Positions 30,090 through 35,383 of a stretch of DNA of 35,383 nt are shown here, in pieces (the stretch's first letter is position 1; each line of letters begins with the position of its first letter). The stretch comes from Cyclobacteriaceae bacterium. GTDB lineage: Bacteria > Bacteroidota > Bacteroidia > Cytophagales > Cyclobacteriaceae. Made by a program: the position numbers and the translations under genes. The stretch is from positions 1 to 35,383 of the forward strand of contig JAIBBB010000009.1 in the NCBI GenBank assembly GCA_019694905.1, given 5' to 3'. Below the pieces are notes generated by a model that saw nothing but the letters and a program-made list of their open reading frames with translations, ran no database searches and was not told where the DNA came from.

Positions 30090-32519
30090 TTGACAGAGTC
30101 GGATTTTTCGAAGGCCAGGGGCTGGTTTCAGCAGGAGGGGTGGAAGCCCTTCCCGTTTCAGGAAGAGACCTGGCGGGCCTTTGCGGATGGTCAATCCGGG
30201 TTGGTCAATGCTCCGACCGGCAGCGGAAAAACCTACTCGCTGGCACTTCCCATTCTGTTGGACCCTCGATTTTCTCCGGACGCAGGTTCAGTCGGACCTT
30301 TCGCGATCTGGATCACCCCCATACGCGCGCTCACACGGGAAATTGAGTATTCCTTTCAACGCGCCGCCGCCGCACTCCAAATCAAATGCAGAATTGGTGT
30401 CCGTTCCGGGGACACCTCCACGAAGGAACGCGCCCGCCAGAAGGAAAAGCCACCCCACATTCTGATCACCACACCTGAGAGCCTGCATTTGCTTCTCGCC
30501 CAGAAGGGCTACCCGCAGTATTTCTCCAACCTGTTCGCGCTGGTGTGTGATGAATGGCACGAACTGATGGGCAGCAAACGCGGTGTGCAGATGGAGCTGG
30601 CGCTGTCGCGGCTACGCACATTGTCGCCAGACCTGCGTGTGTGGGGCATCTCTGCCACCATCAGCAACATGAATGAGTCACTCGATGTGCTGCTGGGGCC
30701 CAACCATCCCCGGGCGCGCATCGTGCGTGCGCACCATCAGAAAACCACCGTCATCCACGCTGTGCTCCCCGATGAAGTGGAGCGCCTGCCCTGGGCGGGC
30801 CACCTCGGCATCCAGTTGATTGACAAAGTCATTCCCATCATCAAAGAGGGGCGAAGTACACTCATCTTTACCAACACCCGATCATTTGCCGAAATCTGGT
30901 ATCAGAAGCTGCTCGACCGTGCGCCGGAGTTGTCTGGATTAATTGCCATGCACCACGGGTCCATTTCACAGGACATCCGTTCCTGGGTGGAGGATCAACT
31001 GCACGAAGGCAAGATGAAGGCAGTGGTGTGTACTTCCAGCCTGGATCTCGGGGTCGACTTTCGACCCGTGGAGACTGTGATTCAGGTGGGCAGCCCCAAG
31101 GGCGTGGCGCGGTTCCTTCAGCGCGCCGGCCGGAGTGGTCACCAGCCGGGTGTGCCGAGCAGGATCTATTTCGTTCCAACGCATTCACTCGAGCTCGTAG
31201 AAGCTGCTGCACTGCGCGAGGCCATCCGTCGTGAGGTGGTGGAAGAGCGGGTGCCGTATCTGCGCTCGTTTGATGTACTCATGCAATACCTCATCACACT
31301 GGCAGTGTCAGAGGGCTTCCGCCCGGAGGCAATTCTGCCGGAAATCAGATCCACCTACTCCTTCTCCTCCATCAGCGAGGAAGAATGGGAATGGCTGCTC
31401 AACTTCATTACCACCGGTGGCGCATCGCTCGGCGCCTACGATGAGTATCGGAAAGTGGAAGTGTTCCAGGGTGTGTACAAGGTGGAAAGCAGAACCATCG
31501 CCCACCGCCACCGGCTTTCCATCGGCACGATTGTGGGCGACAATTCGTTGCTCATCAAATTCGTCAGCGGCAAGTACCTGGGCATGATTGAGGAGTACTT
31601 CATTTCCAGACTCAATCCGGGCGACGTATTCTGGTTTGCCGGGCGCAGCCTGGAGTTGGTTCGCGTTAAGGATATGGAGGCGTTGGTGCGAAAGTCCAAC
31701 CGCAAATCCGGCAAGGTGCCCTCGTGGCAGGGTGGCAGGATGCCTTTGTCGTCTCAGCTCAGCGAAATGATCCGTGTGAAAATGGACGAGGCTGCCAGGG
31801 GGACAGAGACGGACAAGGAGTTGCTCTTCATCCGCCCTTTGATGGACCTGCAGCGAAAGCTGTCAATCGTTCCGCAGTCCGGTGAGTTTCTCATTGAGTA
31901 CATCCAGACAGATGAGGGCTATCACCTGATGATGTATCCGTTCGAGGGCCGGTTCGTACATGAGGGGATGGCTGCCCTGGTGGCCTATCGCATTTCACGC
32001 ATTCATCCCATCACATTCTCGATAGCGATGAATGATTATGGCTTTGAACTCCTGGCGGATCAGGAGATTCCAGTGGAGGAGGCGCTCGAGACCAACGTGT
32101 TGGGAGAAGAAGACCTGCTCAAGGACATACAGGCGAGCATCAACAGCACGGAGATGTCGCGGCGCAAGTTCCGGGACATTGCGGCCATATCAGGTTTGGT
32201 ATTCAAGGGATTTCCCGGCCGCCCCGTCAAGGACAAGCATCTGCAGGCGTCGTCCCAGCTTTTCTTCGAGGTTTTTCATGAATATGAGTCGCATAACCTG
32301 TTGTTGCTGCAGGCAATGGAGGAAGTCATGGACTTTCAGTTGGAGGAGGCCCGGCTGCGGAAGGCACTGCAGCGAATCAGTCAGCAGAAGCTGGTGCTCA
32401 CCCGGCCGGAACGGCCAACGCCATTTTCTTTTCCGATCATGGTTGATCGCATGCGTGAAAAACTCACCTCCGAGCGACTGGAAGACCGGATACGGCGCAT
32501 GTCAAGACAGGATGCCTAA
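30090..32519 (+). CDS. Lhr-type ligase-associated DEXH-box helicase
   Basis: An SF2 DNA helicase of about 809 residues. Motif I APTGSGKT (about 41-48), Ia TPIRAL, Ib TTPESL, II DEWH (154-157), III SAT (188-190), IV FTNTRSFAE, V SSLDLGVDF and VI QRAGRSGH are all present, followed by the winged-helix and beta-barrel part of Lhr-like enzymes. The family belongs to the 'ligase-associated DNA damage response' set, usually beside an ATP-dependent ligase, an exonuclease and PdeM-like phosphoesterase; none is in the window. No ATG is available. TTG 30090 leads directly to the conserved WFQQEGWKPFPFQ. TTG 30030 is also in frame and would add 20 residues from AT-rich, promoter-like DNA. Confidence 0.92.
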   Translation: MTESDFSKARGWFQQEGWKPFPFQEETWRAFADGQSGLVNAPTGSGKTYSLALPILLDPRFSPDAGSVGPFAIWITPIRALTREIEYSFQRAAAALQIKCRIGVRSGDTSTKERARQKEKPPHILITTPESLHLLLAQKGYPQYFSNLFALVCDEWHELMGSKRGVQMELALSRLRTLSPDLRVWGISATISNMNESLDVLLGPNHPRARIVRAHHQKTTVIHAVLPDEVERLPWAGHLGIQLIDKVIPIIKEGRSTLIFTNTRSFAEIWYQKLLDRAPELSGLIAMHHGSISQDIRSWVEDQLHEGKMKAVVCTSSLDLGVDFRPVETVIQVGSPKGVARFLQRAGRSGHQPGVPSRIYFVPTHSLELVEAAALREAIRREVVEERVPYLRSFDVLMQYLITLAVSEGFRPEAILPEIRSTYSFSSISEEEWEWLLNFITTGGASLGAYDEYRKVEVFQGVYKVESRTIAHRHRLSIGTIVGDNSLLIKFVSGKYLGMIEEYFISRLNPGDVFWFAGRSLELVRVKDMEALVRKSNRKSGKVPSWQGGRMPLSSQLSEMIRVKMDEAARGTETDKELLFIRPLMDLQRKLSIVPQSGEFLIEYIQTDEGYHLMMYPFEGRFVHEGMAALVAYRISRIHPITFSIAMNDYGFELLADQEIPVEEALETNVLGEEDLLKDIQASINSTEMSRRKFRDIAAISGLVFKGFPGRPVKDKHLQASSQLFFEVFHEYESHNLLLLQAMEEVMDFQLEEARLRKALQRISQQKLVLTRPERPTPFSFPIMVDRMREKLTSERLEDRIRRMSRQDA

Positions 32520-32543
32520 ATTGTACTCCGAAAACACAAGGCT

Positions 32544-32912
32544 ATGAGAAGTATCTACACCATTCTGTTATTGATTTTGTCCAATTCCTTCATGACACTC
32601 GCGTGGTATGGACACCTCAAGTTCAAGGAAATGAAGTGGAGTGAAAGCCTGCCGCTGATGGTGGTCATTCTCATCAGTTGGGGCATTGCCTTGTTCGAGT
32701 ACATACTACAGGTGCCGGCCAACCGGCTTGGCTACCGTGAATTCGGCGGTCCTTTCAGTCTCTTGCAGTTAAAAGTGATTCAGGAAGTGATCACACTGGT
32801 AGTGTTCCTGCTTTTCTCCATGGTGTTCTTCAAGACAGAGAGTTTCAGGACCAACCACCTGATCGGGTTGGTCCTGCTCGTGCTCTCTGTTTATTTTATC
32901 TTCAAGAAGTAG
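32544..32912 (+). CDS. DUF486 (DMT-like) small membrane protein
   Basis: A 122-residue membrane protein with four helices (about residues 5-22, 38-56, 78-98 and 102-120). The pattern ILLLILSNSFMTLAWYGHLKFKE and ISWGIALFEYILQVPANRLGYREFGGPFSLLQLKVIQEVITL identifies the DUF486 family, a small half-size relative of the drug/metabolite transporters. Members may pair as dimers to form a transporter; the substrate is unknown. It begins 24 bases after the helicase stop and may be its cotranscript. A large hairpin is encoded in its last 80 bases. It converges on the CHAT gene with 4 bases between the stops. Confidence 0.88.
   Translation: MRSIYTILLLILSNSFMTLAWYGHLKFKEMKWSESLPLMVVILISWGIALFEYILQVPANRLGYREFGGPFSLLQLKVIQEVITLVVFLLFSMVFFKTESFRTNHLIGLVLLVLSVYFIFKK
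32835..32900 (+). terminator. Two-part hairpin inside the end of the DUF486 gene
   Basis: The inner stem is 11 perfect pairs (32846-32856 with 32866-32876, 9-base loop). The outer stem is 8 perfect pairs (32835-32842 with 32883-32890). The T-rich TTTATTTTATC follows at 32888-32900. It is a likely plus-strand terminator that overlaps the coding sequence. Confidence 0.55.
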
Positions 32913-32916
32913 ACGA

Positions 32917-35382
32917 TCAGTCGAGGCCGATCATCATGAAGGCGCCCCAGTAGATGGGTTCAGCGTAGTCCACACGCAATTCCTTTTTGGCGTCGATAAA
33001 ACTCTGGCGCTTGTTGCCGGTGGCCAGCCACTTTCGATAGAAATTCAGAATGAGTTTCTGCGTGGCCTCGTCGTCAACTTTAAACATACTCATGATGAGC
33101 ACTTTCGCGCCTGCCACAAGGAAGGCGCGCTGCAATCCATACACACCTTCGCCGTTGCTGATTTCCCCGAGTCCGGTCTCACAGGCACTGAGCACCACAA
33201 GGTCGGTCTTGTCGAGGTTCAGGTTCATCGCCTCGTAGGCAGTGAGGATGCCGCTCTCGAGGTTGTAGTTGAATTTTGTTTTGGACAGCACATCCCCGGC
33301 ACCGCGGAGAAGCAGGCCCGACTTCATCAGCGGGTTCTCTGCGAGCTGGGCCTCATTTTCTGTCAGCGATTCTCCGGCAGTCTTGGGGTCGATCTTCGTG
33401 TAGAAACCATGCGTGGCAATGTGGAGCACATTGGGGCTCTGCAAGTCTTTTACCGTTTCTTCCGTGGCGTTGTTTTCTGTGTACTCATCGGTCTTCCAAC
33501 CCTTCTGCTTAAGCAGGTCATCGAGTTCGGCCACTTCTTTCTCGGTACCTGGCAGGTCTGTGATGTTGCGTTCTGTGCCCGCGGAAACATAGAACGTAGG
33601 GTTGCCGACCATGGTGGCATTGTTGATGCTGGCAGGGACAGCGACCGTTTGTTTCGTCGTCTGTTTACGGATGAAAAGATCTTTCGTATTGTTGACGATC
33701 ACAATATTGGAATTGTCGATGACGTATTTGCCGTCAGGAGTAGGGATGGCCTCCAGGTTGAGCTGGTTGTAGACGCCGTCAGGTGAAATGTAGACAGTGG
33801 CATATTGACCGATTTCCGTCTGGATAGGTTCCCAGAAAACCTTGTAGGAGAACTGGTCTGGTAGTTTGCTGATGATACAGTTGCGGTAGTACTTAAAGAA
33901 GCGCGTCTCCATGCGATAGCCTTCCGGAAAGTGGATGACCTTGGGGCGGCTGTTGTCGTTGCGCACATACAATCCCACATACACCACCGAGTCGGTGAAG
34001 GTGTGGTTGAAGTGGCGGTAGCGCACCAGCTCGATCGCTACGTCGTTCTTGCCGATGGATTTCTGGACACTCTCGTAGGTGACGCGTTTGCTTTCGAAGC
34101 CCTGACCAAACAATTCTGATTTCTGGCTGAGTTGCTTCTCCAGGTCTTCCACTTCACCCGTCAGTTGAGTGGTGTTGATGCCATTTTCCGTCAGCTGGGA
34201 CGCGCTCATGCTGAGGGCACTGGTCAGGAATTCCTTCTTTTGTACCCAGAGGTTGTAGGAGGCAATCAGTTCGTTGTCCTTGCTGTTCATGATTCGCTCC
34301 CGCACTTTAATGGAGGAGCTTAGCAGGAGCGCTTTGGTCAGAAGCTGATAGTTGTACACCTTGCCTGACAGATCCCGGAAGTCTTCGAGTTTGCTGAAGG
34401 CCAGTGTATTGTAGAACTCAAAGTCGCCACGGATCGTGTTCCAGTATTTGGCTTTTTCTCTTTCGCTGAGGGCGGGGAAGTACAACTTGATGAATGACTC
34501 GTAGTTGTTGAGAGCTTCCTCGATGTTCTTCTTGGCCTTGCGGAAGTCCTTCTGCATGTAATAGACTTTCGAGAGTTTGGACAGCACTTTTACGTATTCA
34601 GGGTGTTTGTCACTGAAGAAGCGTTCGTAGATGTCCTTTCCTTTGTTATAGAACTCTTCCGCCTTAGGGTAGTTCTTCTGCTGGTAATAGACATCACCGG
34701 TCAGCGCATAGATTGAGGCGAGGTTGATGTTGTTTTTGCTTCCCGTGCGCGTGCGCCAGATCGATTCGGCCTGAGTGAGTGAACTGAAGGCAATTTCAAA
34801 TTTCTTTTCAGACAGGTAGAGGAAGGCCACGCTCTTGAGGATGTCGGCATATTGGGGGTTGTCTTTGCTCAGTTTCTCACCAATGATATCGCGGGCTTCA
34901 ATCAAGATCTTCTCTACTTCCTGTCGGTTGTCTCCCTTATAAAATTTGGTAAGCCCCAGTTGAGCAAGGGACTTGGCGACTTCTATATGCTTGCGGCCAA
35001 ACTGCTTTTGCTGGCTGGCCAGCGCCTGGTTGAAATTGATTTCGGCATTCTCGTAGTCGCCGATGGTGTAGTCAATGTCTCCGAGGAGGCGCTGGGTAGG
35101 GGCGGTCTTGGTTGATTTCTCGCCGTAAACAGTCATGGCGATCTGGTTAGCGCGCTGTGCCACTTTTTCTGCGTCGGTGTAATCGCCTTTGGCCAGCAAG
35201 AGCCGCCCTTGGTTCGTCAGTGGCTCGATGAGACGAAGCGAAGTGCTTCCGTAGAGTTTTTCGTATTCGGGAATGAGCTTACTCAGCAGTTGTTCAGTGG
35301 CGCTATAGCGTCCCAGTTGAATGAACAGGCTGGCGAGTTCCTGGGCTGTGCTTAGTTCATCAATCATGACCAGATTGTCTGA
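32917..35382 (-). CDS. TPR-CHAT protein, caspase-like peptidase domain, 5' end outside the window
   Basis: At least 821 residues; the frame stays open to the right edge, so the start is probably outside (ATG 35367 is the last in-frame Met here). The N-terminal 330 residues are about seven tetratricopeptide repeats (for example YTDAEKVAQRANQIA, YENAEINFNQALASQ, YPKAEEFYNKGKDIYERFF). A helical linker of about 170 residues follows. The C-terminal CHAT domain has the His-Cys dyad of caspase-like peptidases: His653 in HIATHGFY and Cys729 in LSACETGLGE (numbered from that Met). CHAT proteins include separase-like and CRISPR-associated proteases. Without a CRISPR or gasdermin gene here, its targets are unknown. 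TPRs probably sense or bind a partner. Confidence 0.9.
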   Translation of the reverse strand, partial: SDNLVMIDELSTAQELASLFIQLGRYSATEQLLSKLIPEYEKLYGSTSLRLIEPLTNQGRLLLAKGDYTDAEKVAQRANQIAMTVYGEKSTKTAPTQRLLGDIDYTIGDYENAEINFNQALASQQKQFGRKHIEVAKSLAQLGLTKFYKGDNRQEVEKILIEARDIIGEKLSKDNPQYADILKSVAFLYLSEKKFEIAFSSLTQAESIWRTRTGSKNNINLASIYALTGDVYYQQKNYPKAEEFYNKGKDIYERFFSDKHPEYVKVLSKLSKVYYMQKDFRKAKKNIEEALNNYESFIKLYFPALSEREKAKYWNTIRGDFEFYNTLAFSKLEDFRDLSGKVYNYQLLTKALLLSSSIKVRERIMNSKDNELIASYNLWVQKKEFLTSALSMSASQLTENGINTTQLTGEVEDLEKQLSQKSELFGQGFESKRVTYESVQKSIGKNDVAIELVRYRHFNHTFTDSVVYVGLYVRNDNSRPKVIHFPEGYRMETRFFKYYRNCIISKLPDQFSYKVFWEPIQTEIGQYATVYISPDGVYNQLNLEAIPTPDGKYVIDNSNIVIVNNTKDLFIRKQTTKQTVAVPASINNATMVGNPTFYVSAGTERNITDLPGTEKEVAELDDLLKQKGWKTDEYTENNATEETVKDLQSPNVLHIATHGFYTKIDPKTAGESLTENEAQLAENPLMKSGLLLRGAGDVLSKTKFNYNLESGILTAYEAMNLNLDKTDLVVLSACETGLGEISNGEGVYGLQRAFLVAGAKVLIMSMFKVDDEATQKLILNFYRKWLATGNKRQSFIDAKKELRVDYAEPIYWGAFMMIGLD

Positions 35383-35383
35383 C

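Noticed and set aside
1..35383. CRISPR arrays, tRNA, rRNA, insertion sequences or phage attachment sites
   Set aside because: I looked for spaced direct repeats, cloverleaf-like CCA-ended folds, transposase motifs and terminal repeats and saw none.

Overview
The window looks like chromosomal DNA of a pigmented, non-photosynthetic Bacteroidota, most likely order Cytophagales. The taxon is inferred from gene content and signals: a type III glutamine synthetase, a periplasmic propeller/LytTR two-component pair, a GH172 glycosidase, secreted proteins with short signal peptides, an almost complete lack of Shine-Dalgarno sites, and several upstream regions carrying the Bacteroidota-type promoter (TTTG or ATTG, about 20 bases, then TAnnTTTG). 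Base composition is moderately GC-rich by eye, with a few sharply AT-rich intergenic islands. There is no rRNA, tRNA, CRISPR array, insertion sequence or phage gene, and no gene-free stretch longer than about 260 bases.

Layout. 1-1.56 kb: the end of a NarL-type sensor kinase and its LuxR-type response regulator. 1.7-4.8 kb: a DUF998 membrane protein, a secreted class-C beta-lactamase-like serine hydrolase and a DinB-like protein. 4.8-10.4 kb (minus strand): a LytTR response regulator overlapping a large propeller-sensor kinase, then a TIG/cadherin/NHL lipoprotein separated from the kinase by a strong terminator. 10.6-17.3 kb: two NTF2-like secreted proteins, a Crp/Fnr regulator coupled to a secreted CocE/S15 hydrolase, a tiny membrane protein, a GH172 enzyme and an EamA/RarD-type permease. 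17.4-20.8 kb (minus): a two-domain thioredoxin-like lipoprotein, an SGNH hydrolase and an M28 peptidase. 20.9-23.05 kb: glnN with a clear intrinsic terminator.

23.2-30 kb (minus) is the centrepiece. A MerR/B12-domain regulator of the CarH type is followed by an ECF sigma factor and seven tightly packed genes: crtI, crtB, idi, an SRPBCC protein, a crtZ-type hydroxylase, a fused lycopene cyclase, and a second di-iron hydroxylase of the sterol desaturase superfamily. Most junctions are ATGA or TGATG overlaps. The encoded route runs from IPP/DMAPP balance through phytoene and lycopene to beta-carotene and its hydroxylated products. The 98-base gap between the regulator and the sigma factor holds an AT-rich 11-base inverted repeat just upstream of a TAATTTTG box, a good candidate for the light or cobalamin switch of the whole operon. 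The SRPBCC protein and the second hydroxylase have no obvious established step and are the most interesting unknowns.

30-35.4 kb: an Lhr-type ligase-associated DEXH helicase, a DUF486 membrane protein whose coding end forms a large two-part hairpin, and, converging on it, a TPR-CHAT caspase-like protein that runs off the window edge.
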